64,000 bases of DNA from Rhizophagus clarus (taxonomy: Eukaryota; Glomeromycota; Glomeromycetes; Glomerales; Glomeraceae). Within the stretch, counting starts at the first letter, position 1, and the number at the start of each line of letters is the position of its first letter. The notes beneath the pieces are model-generated. The model was given only the letters and a program-made list of their open reading frames with translations. It had not been told where the DNA came from and ran no database searches. Position numbers and translations under genes: made by a program. Positions 13,085-23,987 of this stretch are shown one piece after another. Location: assembly GCA_015698045.1 (NCBI GenBank), contig BLAL01000040.1:598501-662500 (forward strand), in the 5' to 3' direction.

Positions 13085-13544
13085 GTAAATTTATTTTAAT
13101 TAATCAAGTATTTAAGATGCAAAGTACAATCTGTTTAAAATTAACTAATGTACCGTGAAAATAAATACATACAGTTAGAACTCGAACCCTTCTCCGTTCA
13201 AGTGATCTTTGATCAGCTGTGCATATAATGCAGGCCAAAACCAATTTCATGCTGGCCAGAGTTTCGACTCATCACAACGAAATGGAGGTATATTCGTTAT
13301 ATCGAGTTCAGAGTACGCAATAAATAAATACAAAACCAAGAGCTCATGCCCTAATTTCAACTACGGATTCTAATTCTTTGAATTCGGCTTAAGTAATTGT
13401 ATGGAATGGGATTATTACATCATTTCAATAAACAACAATTATAAAAGTTAGTTAAACCATGATCTTTAGGTTTCGCGGAACCAAACTTACTATTATAAAT
13501 GTGAGCAAAATTTAAACAACTTTTCGTTTAAAACTTTACAGGAC

Positions 13545-13835
13545 TCTTCACTTGCTATCCATTTTCACAGTGTGAGCATTGTGAATAAAATAACAATTAT
13601 CGGAGCTTTTACAACTTATAACCAATAGAAGAATTCTATAAATTCTTGATGAGAAAAGTAGTATTGTTAGCGAAAATGAAGATAATATTATAATATTTTG
13701 AAATCTTAATATAGATTATATGGAAATGAAGATTTTCTAAGTTGTCCTTTAGTTGAATATTTATCACACCAGTTTCCAACTGAGACTAATTTTGTGTCAA
13801 TATATGTACTCATGAAGAGTATTAATTGGGACAGC
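13545..13835 (+). pseudogene. F-box/LRR-like relic, heavily eroded
   Basis: Short islands match the family in the right order: a VNKITIIGAFTTYNQ-like piece, then EEFYKFLMRK (compare QEIYNLLMRK), and about 100 bases later LSCPLVEYLSHQFP (compare NCPLVEYLSLLF). The central part of the gene is deleted. Assignment rests on these islands only. It may be the continuation of the relic at 12655-12962, with the mini-element and other sequence in between. Confidence 0.5.
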
Positions 13836-13879
13836 ACCAATGTTATGATGAAATTAAATTTTCAAAGAACTAAGATACC

Positions 13880-14190
13880 CGGGTGCACCAGATTTATGTA
13901 TTACGGACGGGTGTCTCGCTATCTATTCTATTTTAATTTTATCTAACCCGTTTGATTCTCTATCCGATACGTCCAATGGATTACGTTCTCATATCATACG
14001 TCCTTTCTTTCTGAAGCTTTATTAATCACTTTACCGCTTTCTCCGTAATAGGTACGTTATCCTTTTTTAACGGCCGAAACCTTTTCGGTCGTGTCATTAT
14101 CTCTGGTAATTGTTAACTCTATCTACGACCACTGTGGATGACGGAGTTTCTATTTATCCGCCTTTCTTCGTGTTACGCACTTATGCCCCA
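13880..14190 (-). pseudogene. GC-richer decayed coding block, identity unknown
   Basis: This stretch has clearly higher GC than its surroundings. On the minus strand it reads as broken protein-like pieces (ETPSSTVVVDRVNNYQR, DTTEKVSAVKKG, YYGESGKVINKASERKDV) separated by stops and frame changes. I do not recognise a family. It may be a remnant of a transposable-element gene or of an unrelated host gene. Coordinates are approximate. Confidence 0.3.
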
Positions 14191-15277
14191 TATTCTTAAT
14201 TGATGAATGAAAAGAGGTATAACAATATTATTAATATTGTATGACAGATTTTTTACCATTCAATAAGCGCGACTAATAATTCTGTTTTCGACCATTAATG
14301 GATTATATTATTAAAGCTTGTTCATGAAAAATTTATATGAAAATTATATATAAAGTTTAGATTCATACCTCGAATCATGGGCACACCTTACACAGACATA
14401 TGCTGAAAGGATATTATGCGTGGAAAATCAAAATTAAAAATATTATCATACGTTATTAAGTACCTAAATTATAAAGTGTTTGTAACATTTTTTCCAATTT
14501 TTGGTCCATAACTTCTCATTCTTTTATCTTTATATGAAATAAAATTTTTCATGGAGAATCTTAGGTGAACTCTAGCTAGATACAAAAAAAAAGCCGCTAT
14601 AACCACTTGGCAGGGATGTTATTATTAGGGATGAAAAACGCTCGTAGTTGTATTGGTACTGAACCGATCCTCCCTAGTTAAAAAATAATATACCGATATA
14701 ATGTAAAATCACTCATAATAATTCTCATAAGGTAAGGTAATTAGATTAGAAGATTAAGACCGTATTCACCATAAACATAACTAAATATTTCAATTCTTAA
14801 TTTCATTGTTACATATTTGTAATATAAACTGGTGCTATCAATTTGACGTAATAAAAAAAAAAATTCGTAAACTGCTCGGCAAAGCTTTTGAATGTTTGAA
14901 CGCAAAAATTCATTTAAGTCCCAAGTCCTCATATATCAATTTTCGATTAATAAAGTGTAAGATTTATTAATCGGTAATATTATTACTTTATTACTTGATT
15001 TATTATCTTACTTCAATATGACAGTCTTCACAATGTTCTTATGGCAAAAGTATTGTACCTTTATTCATCAAATTTCAAATAAATAAATAAATGAATGAAT
15101 GAATAAATAGAATAAATAAATTTAAGTCTTAGTAAAATTTCTATTTATAATAAACCTACGTATAATAGACCTATGATTATAACGAACAAATTTTTGGAAA
15201 AAAATTCGTAATTACCAAGCTTAAATTCGTAAAAGAAATAATAAAATGGTGAAACCAACTCAAAATCCTCTATAAAC
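14191..15277. other. Gene-free stretch before the F-box cluster
   Basis: I see no gene. It contains simple repeats such as (AAAT)n/(GAAT)n at 15076-15120, and AT-rich sequence that could hold the 3' untranslated region of the next minus-strand gene. Confidence 0.5.
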
Positions 15278-16744
15278 TTAATAGTATATATATTTTTCAA
15301 ATTCATAACACTGAAAATTTTCAACTACTCCATTATTTTTATATTTATTGATCAGTTTCACGTAATCTTTCCCTGTATATAGAAAATCAGATGTTAATAT
15401 AGAAAGCGCAGGCCGATCCTTCCAGTTTTTAAAGAATTCCTCCAAGTTTTCCAAAGAAAATTTAATATCATCAAAAAATCTAATTTCTCTTAATTTAATT
15501 GGTGCTGATCTTGTTAATATTTTTAATATTTCTTCTCCGGTTTCTTCTTTATCATTAACATATGATATACTTAATAATAATAATTTTAAATTCTGACAAG
15601 TTGTTAGTAACTTATCAAATTCGATGAAATGTATTTTTGATGATAATAGTAATGACAAACGTTCAATTAAAGGACAATTTTTGTATATTTGGCGAATAAA
15701 GTTGAGAGAATCTTCTTCATCAAAGTCACTATCACAAAACAAATCTCCACAACCGTCAAATCTTAATGAAATTTCTCTAAGTTGTCCACCACTATTTTCA
15801 ATTATAGTAGAAGCATCATTTAACGAAATTAAATCAATATTTAAGGTCTCAAGTTCACGATATACCAACGTTTTTAATTGGTCTTCAGAAAAAGTAATAG
15901 AAAATTCATTAATTATTAACGTTTTTAATTTACGAAGTTTTGCGAGCACATCTTGTATAATTGTGTGTTTATAATGAATTTCTACTTGAAAGGATATTAT
16001 TAAATGATTAAGAACGGCTGCTTTTTTTGATAATGCAAGAAAAATTTCTTTATGGGGATCACTTAATATTAAATCTTCACTGTCATAATCATCCCTCAAC
16101 TCAAAATATTTCAAATTTCTTTGATTTTCGATTAGTTTAACCAATCCATAGTTAACGTCTATTGTTTTGTTTATAATAACGAGTCTCTGTATATAATGAC
16201 AAATACTCGCTAATCCTTGAAGGTATGAAGAATCAACAAATGTATCACATTTTAACTCGCAAAGTGATTCGAAATGATCCTTAGCTTCTAGAACGTAAGA
16301 TATTTGGTGTCTAATTGATCTAATATCCAAATACTTTAATTCACATTTACTTATTAAAAGATTGTAAATTTCTTGTTGCAAAAGAGATTCTTTATGTAGG
16401 TCTAAAGTTCCTGTAGAAATTATAGAATTCAAAACTTCTACATCAAAACTTTTGCAGAAAGATAAATAATCAAATAAAAGTGATTGATGAGAAATTGATG
16501 GTAACGAGATTCCTTGTCTTGTTAAAAATTCATTAGTATCATCAGTTAAATAGGAAATAATAAGAGAGTATAATGAATTTTTATCATGATAATTAATATT
16601 ATAGCGCCAAGGATTTTTCCACAAAATTGGTATAACAATTTCACAACAGGACCTGTTAACCAATGTGCATGAAAAGAGGGATTTTGAATCCTCTTGCAAT
16701 TCCTCAAAAATTGAAAAAAGAATATCTTTGTTAATTTTAGCCAT
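15278..16744 (-). CDS. F-box/LRR-like protein, copy A
   Basis: The protein has 488 residues in a single exon. The N-terminal 45 residues form an F-box-like motif (KDILFSIFEELQEDSKSLFS followed by LVNRSCCEIVIPILWKNPW), predicted to bind Skp1 in an SCF ubiquitin ligase. The rest is an irregular leucine-rich solenoid expected to recognise the substrate. Compared with its paralogues it has Cys instead of the usual Trp in 'RxWCE', and an unusual acidic patch (DDYDSEDLILSDPHKE). The C-terminal signature WKDRPALSILTSD is kept. It is the most diverged intact minus-strand copy and the only one lacking all three shared promoter elements, so it may be expressed differently or not at all. The substrate is unknown. 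Confidence 0.88.
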   Translation of the reverse strand: MAKINKDILFSIFEELQEDSKSLFSCTLVNRSCCEIVIPILWKNPWRYNINYHDKNSLYSLIISYLTDDTNEFLTRQGISLPSISHQSLLFDYLSFCKSFDVEVLNSIISTGTLDLHKESLLQQEIYNLLISKCELKYLDIRSIRHQISYVLEAKDHFESLCELKCDTFVDSSYLQGLASICHYIQRLVIINKTIDVNYGLVKLIENQRNLKYFELRDDYDSEDLILSDPHKEIFLALSKKAAVLNHLIISFQVEIHYKHTIIQDVLAKLRKLKTLIINEFSITFSEDQLKTLVYRELETLNIDLISLNDASTIIENSGGQLREISLRFDGCGDLFCDSDFDEEDSLNFIRQIYKNCPLIERLSLLLSSKIHFIEFDKLLTTCQNLKLLLLSISYVNDKEETGEEILKILTRSAPIKLREIRFFDDIKFSLENLEEFFKNWKDRPALSILTSDFLYTGKDYVKLINKYKNNGVVENFQCYEFEKYIYY

Positions 16745-16996
16745 TTTCTATCGCATTCAAAAATAGAATGTTTTTAGAAGTGACAATTTGCAGAAAAAAA
16801 TTAAGGGGAATAAAAACCTTGAGACTCATCAGTGCGTTTAAAACCTTGTTTGATGTTTTACAACATTATAGTCGTTGTGCACAATTCAGGTAATAATGAT
16901 TGCAAATCACGTTTCGCGAATCGCGGCGATATCCCAACGGCACCCAGAAAATCTTGGGGCATTATGCACTAACACGTGATCTATATAACATGCTAC
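16745..16996. other. Upstream region of F-box copy A
   Basis: Unlike most paralogues, this region has no CGG-N9-CCG palindrome and no TATATAAATTTAG-like box. It contains a TAACACGTGATCTAT motif that also occurs in inverse form just beyond the neighbouring transposable element (at about 17585-17597). Confidence 0.4.
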
Positions 16997-17568
16997 CTAG
17001 GGGTTAGATAAATAAACGGGGGGGCAAACTCATAGGTTACACAGGCTGATCATGAAATTCCAATAATCTATGAAAAAAATATGATTTTTATCAAAGTTTC
17101 GCGTCTATATCTTTTAAAAAACAGGATCGGCTATTTGAAATACCTCAAAACTATATAAAATTTTATTAAATATTTGAAAAAAATACACAATAAAAGAAGA
17201 AAACACTATTTTTAAACGTTTTTTAAAAAACTATTTATAGTTTGTTTATTGGAGATCTAAAAAAAAATAAAAAAAAATTTTCTAATTTCTATTGTCAAGT
17301 AGTAAAAATACATAAAACTAAAAAGAAAGTAACCAATGGTCTAATTTGAATAAAAAGACTTCGTTTATATAAAGTTAACATATACAACCTTAATTTTTTT
17401 GGATCGGCTACTTTCTTATGCGTTTAACTTGGAAAAAAACGAAAAAAGTGAATTTTTAATATGAAATTTCGCTTGTGTAACCGATATATGAGAGCGACAG
17501 TTATGGCTTTTATTGATCAGCCTGTGTAACCTTAAGTTGGTCCCCCCGTTTATTTATCTAACCCCTAG
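16997..17568. mobile_element. Non-autonomous DNA element with terminal inverted repeats of about 55 bp
   Basis: The left end begins CTAGGGGTTAGATAAATAAA followed by CGGGGGG, then reaches GGTTACACAGGCTGATCA. The right end carries the inverse of the same blocks, ending TTTATCTAACCCCTAG. The repeats are nearly identical apart from a short internal mismatch zone, so the insertion is fairly young. The 570-bp interior has no ORF. GCTAC occurs on both flanks, offset by two bases on the right, and may be the target duplication. It lies between F-box copies A and B. Confidence 0.8.
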
Positions 17569-17954
17569 CAGCTACTGATTAAAATAGATCACGTGATCGA
17601 AAAATTTTTCTGGATACGATTCGTTCTCATACTTTCAATATGTTCGTAATTGTTCCAGGAATATAGAATTGTTAACAGCTTGAAGTCTTTTATTTATAAT
17701 GAATCTATAATTACAATTCTTAATCGAAAGAAATAAACGAATTTTTGGAAAAAATTCATAAAATAAAATTCTGTTTAACAGTCATCACTTATAAACTTAT
17801 CATATTTTTCTTAAATTCATAATATGAAACAAATTTGAATTTGCTCCAATTTTTTTTGAAAAATTTGACGTCAAATAAGATTTCAAATTGTAATTTGTAA
17901 TGGCCTTGGTTAGGCCTTATATTGAAGGATTTCTTATAAATTTATACAAAACAA

Positions 17955-17989
<35 letters not shown>

Positions 17990-18023
17990 ACTTAAAATGA
18001 TATGGAACTATATTATTGCAGAC
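17569..18023. other. Spacer between F-box copies A and B
   Basis: No gene is visible. It contains ATAGATCACGTGATC next to the element and a T13A21-type palindrome at 17947-17990, close to the 3' end of copy B. Confidence 0.4.
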
Positions 18024-19478
18024 TTAATAGTATATACTATTTGTAGCATTACACATAAAATTTTTGATTACTCCATTGCTTTTATATTTATCGATCAGTT
18101 TCATATAGTCCTCTCTTGTATATAGAAAATCAGATGTAAGTATAGAGAGTGCGGGCCGATCCTTCCAATTTTTAAAGAATTCTTCCAAATTTTCCAAAGG
18201 AAATTTAAAATCTTTAAAAAATCTGATTTCTCTTAGGCTGGTTGGTGCTGATCTGGTTAATATTTTTAATATTTCTTTTCCAGTTTTTTCTTTATCGAAT
18301 GCATCTAATACACTTAATAATAATGATTTCAAGTTTTGACAAGTTTTTAATAACTTCTCAAATTCATCAAAATGATTCCTTGTTGATATAAATAGTAGTG
18401 ATAAATTTTCAATCATAGGACAATTTTCGTGAACTTTACGGATAAAATCAAGAGAATCTTCGTTAACGTCATCATACAAATGTTCGTAATCAATATATCT
18501 TAATAGAATTTCCTTAAGTTGTCCTCCGCTATTTTCAATTATAATGGAAGCATCATTTAAGTGAATGAAATCAATATTAAAGGTTTCAAGTTTATGATAT
18601 GTCAACATTTTTGATTGGTTCTCTGAAAAATAAATAAATTCATTTTCAATTATCAAGGTTTTTAATTTATGAAGTTTTGTGAGTACATCTTGTATGATTG
18701 TGTGTTCATAGTCAATAAATCTAAAAGATATTATTAAATGATTAAGAACGTCAGCTTTTCTTGATAATGCAAGTAAAATTTCTTTATAAGGATCTTCTAT
18801 AAAATCATCATCGTCAAAATCATCCTCCAACTCAAAATATTTTAGATTTCTTTGATTTTCAATTAATTTAACCAATCCGTAATTAACGTTTATTCTTCTG
18901 TTTATAATAATGAGTCTCTGTATATAATGACAGATACGTGCTAGTCCGTAAAAGTATGAAGAATCAATAGATGTATCACATTTTAACTCGCAAAGTGATT
19001 CAAGACGAGCTTCGGCTTCCGGGAAATAAAAAATTTGGTGTTTAATTGATCTAATATTTAAATATTTTAATTCAAGACATTTCCTCATTAAAAGATAGTA
19101 AATTTCTTGTTGTAAAAGAAATTGATTATATAAGTCTGAAGTTCCTATAGAAATTATAGCATTCAATGTGTCTATATCAAAATTCCTGCAGAACGACAAA
19201 TAATCAAATAAAAGTGATTGGTGTGAAATTGGAAGTAACAAAATTTCTCGTCTTATTAGAAATTCTTTAATATCGTCGGTTAAATAGGAAGTAATAACAG
19301 AGTATAATGAATTTTTATTATGATAATTGATATTATAACTCCAAGGATTTTTCCATAAGACTGGAATAACAGTTTCGCACCAAAGTCTATTAACCATTAG
19401 GCATGAAAAGAGAGTTTTTGAATCTTCTTTTAATTCTTCAAAAGTCAAAAAAAGAATATCGTTATTAAGTTTAGACAT
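18024..19478 (-). CDS. F-box/LRR-like protein, copy B
   Basis: The protein has 484 residues and is uninterrupted. The F-box begins at residue 2 (SKLNNDILFLTFEELKEDSK), with a Thr where most copies have Ile or Phe, and continues with the usual LWCETVIPVLWKNPW. The repeat region includes LNIRSIKHQIFYFPEAEARL and the acidic loop EDDFDDDDFIEDPYKE. The stop follows NSIYY, a tail like those of its paralogues. The ATG is chosen because the family sequence starts there and an in-frame stop-rich region precedes it. It carries the CGG-N9-CCG palindrome 136 bases upstream, with a TATAAATTTAG box between palindrome and ATG. Confidence 0.9.
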   Translation of the reverse strand: MSKLNNDILFLTFEELKEDSKTLFSCLMVNRLWCETVIPVLWKNPWSYNINYHNKNSLYSVITSYLTDDIKEFLIRREILLLPISHQSLLFDYLSFCRNFDIDTLNAIISIGTSDLYNQFLLQQEIYYLLMRKCLELKYLNIRSIKHQIFYFPEAEARLESLCELKCDTSIDSSYFYGLARICHYIQRLIIINRRINVNYGLVKLIENQRNLKYFELEDDFDDDDFIEDPYKEILLALSRKADVLNHLIISFRFIDYEHTIIQDVLTKLHKLKTLIIENEFIYFSENQSKMLTYHKLETFNIDFIHLNDASIIIENSGGQLKEILLRYIDYEHLYDDVNEDSLDFIRKVHENCPMIENLSLLFISTRNHFDEFEKLLKTCQNLKSLLLSVLDAFDKEKTGKEILKILTRSAPTSLREIRFFKDFKFPLENLEEFFKNWKDRPALSILTSDFLYTREDYMKLIDKYKSNGVIKNFMCNATNSIYY

Positions 19479-19594
19479 GATTTTTAAATAAAGAAAAAAC
19501 GTTTAATCTGGTACAACAAGTAATTTTAGAATAATTTTACGACGATATAACTATATGAAAAAAAAATGGAACAAAAGACCCAAACTTATGTATG

Positions 19595-19613
19595 AATGAA
19601 ACTAAATTTATAA
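19595..19613 (-). promoter_or_regulatory. TATA-like box of F-box copy B
   Basis: On the gene strand the sequence reads TTATAAATTTAGTTTCATTC. The TATAAATTTAGTTTC core recurs just downstream of the palindrome in copies C, E, F, G and H. Its position suggests a core promoter, although a start site cannot be seen from sequence. Confidence 0.5.
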
Positions 19614-19628
19614 CGGAGCCTAACTCCG
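19614..19628. promoter_or_regulatory. CGG-N9-CCG palindrome upstream of F-box copy B
   Basis: The sequence is CGGAGCCTAACTCCG. Inverted CGG triplets at fixed spacing are typical half-sites for Zn2Cys6 (Gal4-type) transcription factors. The same 15-bp layout is found upstream of five paralogues. Confidence 0.65.
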
Positions 19629-20911
19629 ATCATTCTGTGTGACTATATTACTGTACAAATAATATTTCACAAAATGTCCCTCAATAAATTACGTCATTCC
19701 ACTCCCCTGTCATCATCCATTTTAGGAAATTTCTTATATATTATTATAGAAATTGGGACGTCATCCTGGCTTGACCCCTGGTTATACTAATTTTCACCCC
19801 CTACTTCCATCGATTTTTGCTGTGGAATTTTTTTGATTTTGTAATCATCTGGATACATTTTTTCTGTCGTTATTACATGAAATCCGAGCTAATTATACGT
19901 CGGATCCAATGGGAACCTGGGGCGAAAATTAGTCGCAAATGACGTAATTTCTGGACCTATGTTTATTTAGCAGTGATTTATTGATTATTATTATTATTAG
20001 AGGACCGACTATTAAAGCTTATAATGAAATTGCGAACTATTGTAAGAATTCGCGTGAAGATGGGAAGTAAAATATTATGCACAAGAAACTTGATTTAAAG
20101 AGGTAGTTATATGTTATTAGTTGCCAAATTTAATAAAGCGGTTATAACCTTATTTTACTGGAATTGCTTCATAATTTCTTGTAAATTCCTTCTATTTAAT
20201 TAATTTGATGAGAGAAGAATTTTTAAAAATAATGAACGTCTGCACGTGACTTCATAAATTCACTACTCCGAGATTCTAGGCGCAGCTAAAAAAATGTTGC
20301 AAAGAAATATAACAACCGGAAGGCTTTCATGATTTTTGCTAGACATAATTAAAAAGCCATATTATTATAAATGCATTAACCAACAATAATAAAATGAAAA
20401 TTTTCCATGGAATTTTGAAAAGAATTTAATAAATTATTAATTTTCTCATATTTTAATTTTCGAATTTTTTTTTTCTTTTCGCAAATATTATCACGTACAC
20501 GCCAAGAATCTTTTATGCATGTATAACTTTCTCTGTGAATATTAAAATAATTTTTTGCCGCAACAATTAATTCATATCAAAGAGTAGACATATTGAAATT
20601 AAATAGAAAGAATCAATGAAAGATGAAGGATTTTAAGTTCTTTCATACGAACTCTAACTCTTTAATTGTTACAGTACATTTCTTCTATCTTGTGTCGCCA
20701 TCACTTTGAGGCGCAGTATTTGGACATCATCATATTTTTCTTTGCTGTAAGCGCGATATTTTACTAGAAATGGTCCTCGGTATTCCTTCAACCAAATATA
20801 TTATATCTAAATCACGCTCAAATTTGATTATCGTCCATTAAGTCGAGAGTATTTGAAAATTCGGTAAATTCTTTCGTATAAGGATGCTCGCTTTTGCGGA
20901 TCTAATGATAA
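19629..20911. other. Intergenic stretch upstream of F-box copy B
   Basis: A conserved upstream block (ATTCTGTGTGACTATA) lies just beyond the palindrome at about 19634-19650 and is shared with copies D and E. The remainder shows no gene. Confidence 0.4.
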
Positions 20912-21430
20912 GGGTCGCGTTTAACTCACCGACAATCACTTCACCGACAATCATTTCACCGACAAACGTTTTGCCGACATCTCGCCGACAAGTCGTTTCA
21001 CCGACACTTACATATATCATTATAAAATCAAATCTAATTTTTTTTCTTTATACAACTGTACAAGACAGCCAAAATTATTGTTATTATATAATACGAGATA
21101 GTGTGTACATAAGAATAAATATAAAATATTAATTTATATTTTCAGATTAAATCTCAATATATATATATATATATATATATTTTTAATTGTTACTTCCAAT
21201 TAGTAATGAACATAAGATTAATGTTTAAGTTTTATACCTTCTCATATTAAATACTTTTTTTTTAAAAAAAAACTATTATATTAGCTGTAATGGGTAAAAA
21301 AGGGGGGAAAATGCTTTATAAAAAGAATTTGTCGGTGAAATGTTTGTCGGTGAAATGACCTTGTCGGCGAAACGTGTGTCGGCGAAGTGATTGTCGGTGA
21401 AGTAATTGTCGGTGAAATGAACCAGACCCG
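20912..21430. mobile_element. hAT-like foldback element built of GTCGGTGAA repeats
   Basis: Each arm holds six spaced copies of the word TCACCGAC or its variants (left 20926-21009; right 21329-21416, inverted), so the two ends can pair over about 85 bp. The outer termini are GGGTCGCGTTTAACTCACCG and its rough inverse ending AGACCC. The flanks are AATGATAA (20904-20911) and GATGATAA (21431-21438), a 7/8 match consistent with the 8-bp duplication made by hAT transposases. The interior is AT-rich, with an (AT)n tract near 21157-21181, and non-coding. It is likely a non-autonomous element mobilised in trans. Confidence 0.75.
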
Positions 21431-21522
21431 ATGATAATTATGTAACTAAGTATCTAAGCTAATGGGATCAATAAATTGAATGGACTCATCCGCCGTTAAT
21501 AAAACAGGGATAGCGATAATGA

Positions 21523-21690
21523 AAGTCAACTCTCGATGTAATGAATTTTCAACACGTGACACTTAACCAATCAAATGAAGTCAAATATCTATTTTTGTTA
21601 TAACGAATCAGCCGATTAAATTCTCTAAGTTCTTCGCTATAATCTTAAAACGAGGTGAAGAAAGGAGGGCTCGTTATATCGAGAAGTGAC
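21523..21690. mobile_element. Pogo/Tigger-like mini-element (copy b)
   Basis: The left end is AGTCAACTCTCGATGTAATGAA and the right end CTCGTTATATCGAGAAGTGACT, followed by TA. The CTCG-TATAACGA termini are characteristic of pogo/Tigger-type Tc1/mariner elements, which duplicate a TA. The interior shares CAGCCGATTAAATTCT and TTCTTCGCTATA with the copies at 39026 and 43345. It is 168 bp and non-coding. Confidence 0.55.
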
Positions 21691-22030
21691 TATGTAATTA
21701 CCTGTATTCACGTAAGAATAATGCATACTGATTTCTAACGAATCAATTTATTTTTAATGTTACGCGAACAACTCGTGAGCGGTGAGCATTGAGACATCCG
21801 TACCAGTTAATATTCGTACAATATATTTAACGTATTAAATACATGGTATAATTTCATGATTCATGAAGAAACTTATAAATTATTAAAAGAATTTAGTGTC
21901 AGGTATGGACTTTATCACAAAAATATTTATGTATATTTGAAAGTTGATATTTACAATTAAACAATTTGTAAATGAGCCTACAATCAAGAAAAAATTCACC
22001 ATTTATAAACTCAAAACTTAATATGTTATT

Positions 22031-22421
22031 GGGCGTCTTCACAAATTGCATGATTATGATTAGATTAGGATTAAGTTTAGGATTAGCTTGAGATTAAGAT
22101 TAACGTTCAATGGGCGTCTTCACAAATTGCATGATTAGGATCAGATTAGGATTAAGATTAGGATTAGCTTGAGATTAAGATTAACGTTCAATCTTACTTC
22201 ACAAAATTAATCATGATTGAATTTATTAAAGCATTAAATCGGCCAGAATTTAGTTATCCATTATAAATTCGACTGAAATTAAGATATTACATTAGAAAAA
22301 TTCAATTTTCATTCCTAATCTTACTAAGTGAGCAAGATTGAAATTACATACGTTTTCCGTGAAACCAGATTAACCTTTAATCTCAATCTTAATCTCAATC
22401 ACGCAATTTGTGAAGACACCC
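22031..22421. mobile_element. TIR element with a duplicated left end
   Basis: The terminal sequence GGGCGTCTTCACAAATTGCA occurs at 22031 and again at 22112, and its inverse (CGCAATTTGTGAAGACACCC) ends the element at 22421. ATT adjoins both outer ends and may be a 3-bp target duplication. The interior is made of GATTAGGATTAAGATTAA-type words, which give the left half its telomere-like look. The 81-bp repeated left end indicates a local tandem duplication after or during insertion. There is no ORF. Confidence 0.65.
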
Positions 22422-22523
22422 ATTGTATCAGAATATTTTTTATAACAAATAATTTGAATTTTTGACAAATTTTTTTTTTAAAAAAAAAAACATAAATAAA
22501 CGAACTATTATTTTATTTTAAAT

Positions 22524-23987
22524 TTAATAGTATATATTTATTTCAAAATCACACTTGAAATCTTTAATTATTCCATTGTTTTTGTACTTATTGATCAGTC
22601 TCTTATAGTTCTCTCCGTTATATAGAGGGACAGGTGTAAGTATAGAAAGCGCGGGTCGATCCTTCCAATTTTTAAAGAATTCTTCCAAGTTTTTCAAAGA
22701 AAGTTGAAAATCTTCGAAAAATCGTATTTCACTTAAATTGATGGGTGCTGATCTAATTAATATTTTTAATAATTTTTCTCCAGCTTCTTTGTTAATATTT
22801 GGTATAATTAATAATAATGATTTCAAATTTTGGCAACTTTTAAGTAATTTTTCGAATTCAACGAAATGTTCCGTTGATGATGAAAATAGTAGTGGTAAAT
22901 ATTCAATCATAGGACAATTTTGATAAATTTTACGAATAAAGTTGAGAGAATCTTCATCAATGTTATTATAGTTTTCAAGAAACCCATATTCATGATCATA
23001 ATATCTTAATAGGATTTTCTTGAGATTTCTTCCACTATTTTCAATTATAGTAGAAGCATCATTTAACGAAATATAATCTATATTAAAGGTTTCAAGTTTA
23101 TGATGAACTAACATTTTTAATTGATTTTTAGAAAAAGGAATAAAACCACCATAAATTATTAATGTTTGTAATTTACGAAATTTTGGGAGTAGATTTTGTA
23201 TGATTTTGTGTTCATAATGTTCAATAAATTGAAAGGATATTATTAAATGATAAAGAACATCAGCTTTTTTTGATAACGCAAGAAAAATTTCTTTATAAGG
23301 ATCTTCTACAAAATCATCATCGTCAAAATCATCCTTCAACTCAAAATATTTTAAATTTCTTTGATTTTCAATTAATTTAACTAACCCATGATTAACTTTC
23401 ATTATTTTGTTTATAATATTGAGACTTTGTATATTTTGACAAATACTTGCTAATCCATAAAAGTATGAAGAATCAATAGATGTATTACATTTTAACTCGC
23501 AAAGTGATTCAAGACGAGCTTTGGCTTCCGGGAAATAAAAAATTTGGTGTTTAATTGAACTAATATTCAAATATTTTAATTCAGGACATTTCCTCATGAA
23601 AAGGTTGTAAATTTCTTGTTGTAAAAAAGATTGATTATGTAAGTCTGAATTTCCTATAGAAATTATAGCATTCAATATGTCGATATCAAAATTCCTGCAG
23701 AAAGATAAATAATCAAATAAAATTGGTTGATGTAAAATTGGGGGTAATAAGATTTTTTTTCTTATTAAAGATTTTCTAACATCATCGCTTAAATAGGAAG
23801 TAATAACAAAATATAATGAATTTTTATTGTGATAATTAATATTGTAGCACCAAGGATTTTTCCATAAAATTGGAATAACAGTTTCGCACCAAATTCTATT
23901 AACCATAAGACATGAAAAGAGAGATTTTGAATCTTCTTTCAATTCTTCAAAAATCAAAAAAAGAACATCCTTGTTAAGTTTAGACAT
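22524..23987 (-). CDS. F-box/LRR-like protein, copy C
   Basis: The protein has 487 residues in one exon. The F-box is well kept (KDVLFLIFEELKEDSKSLFSC, then MVNRIWCETVIPILWKNPW). Middle repeats contain YLNISSIKHQIFYFPEAKARL, and the acidic loop is ELKDDFDDDDFVEDPYKE. A slightly longer acidic insert (HEYGFLENYNNIDEDSL) sits before the conserved LNFIRKIYQNCP, where copies differ most in length. The end is WKDRPALSILTPVPLY, then FEINIYY. A palindrome lies 161 bases upstream. It appears functional and closest to copies D and E. Confidence 0.9.
   Translation of the reverse strand: MSKLNKDVLFLIFEELKEDSKSLFSCLMVNRIWCETVIPILWKNPWCYNINYHNKNSLYFVITSYLSDDVRKSLIRKKILLPPILHQPILFDYLSFCRNFDIDILNAIISIGNSDLHNQSFLQQEIYNLFMRKCPELKYLNISSIKHQIFYFPEAKARLESLCELKCNTSIDSSYFYGLASICQNIQSLNIINKIMKVNHGLVKLIENQRNLKYFELKDDFDDDDFVEDPYKEIFLALSKKADVLYHLIISFQFIEHYEHKIIQNLLPKFRKLQTLIIYGGFIPFSKNQLKMLVHHKLETFNIDYISLNDASTIIENSGRNLKKILLRYYDHEYGFLENYNNIDEDSLNFIRKIYQNCPMIEYLPLLFSSSTEHFVEFEKLLKSCQNLKSLLLIIPNINKEAGEKLLKILIRSAPINLSEIRFFEDFQLSLKNLEEFFKNWKDRPALSILTPVPLYNGENYKRLINKYKNNGIIKDFKCDFEINIYY

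Noticed and set aside
15624-15974. 116-codon plus-strand ORF
   Set aside because: Antisense shadow of F-box copy A.
20838-21132. Overlapping ORFs on both strands with VGE/SPT repeats
   Set aside because: They translate the left arm of the foldback element in two frames; the periodicity comes from the DNA repeat.
22045-22195. Telomere-like GATTAGG repeats
   Set aside because: The words are irregular and lie inside an element with clear inverted ends; there is no uniform TTAGGG array.
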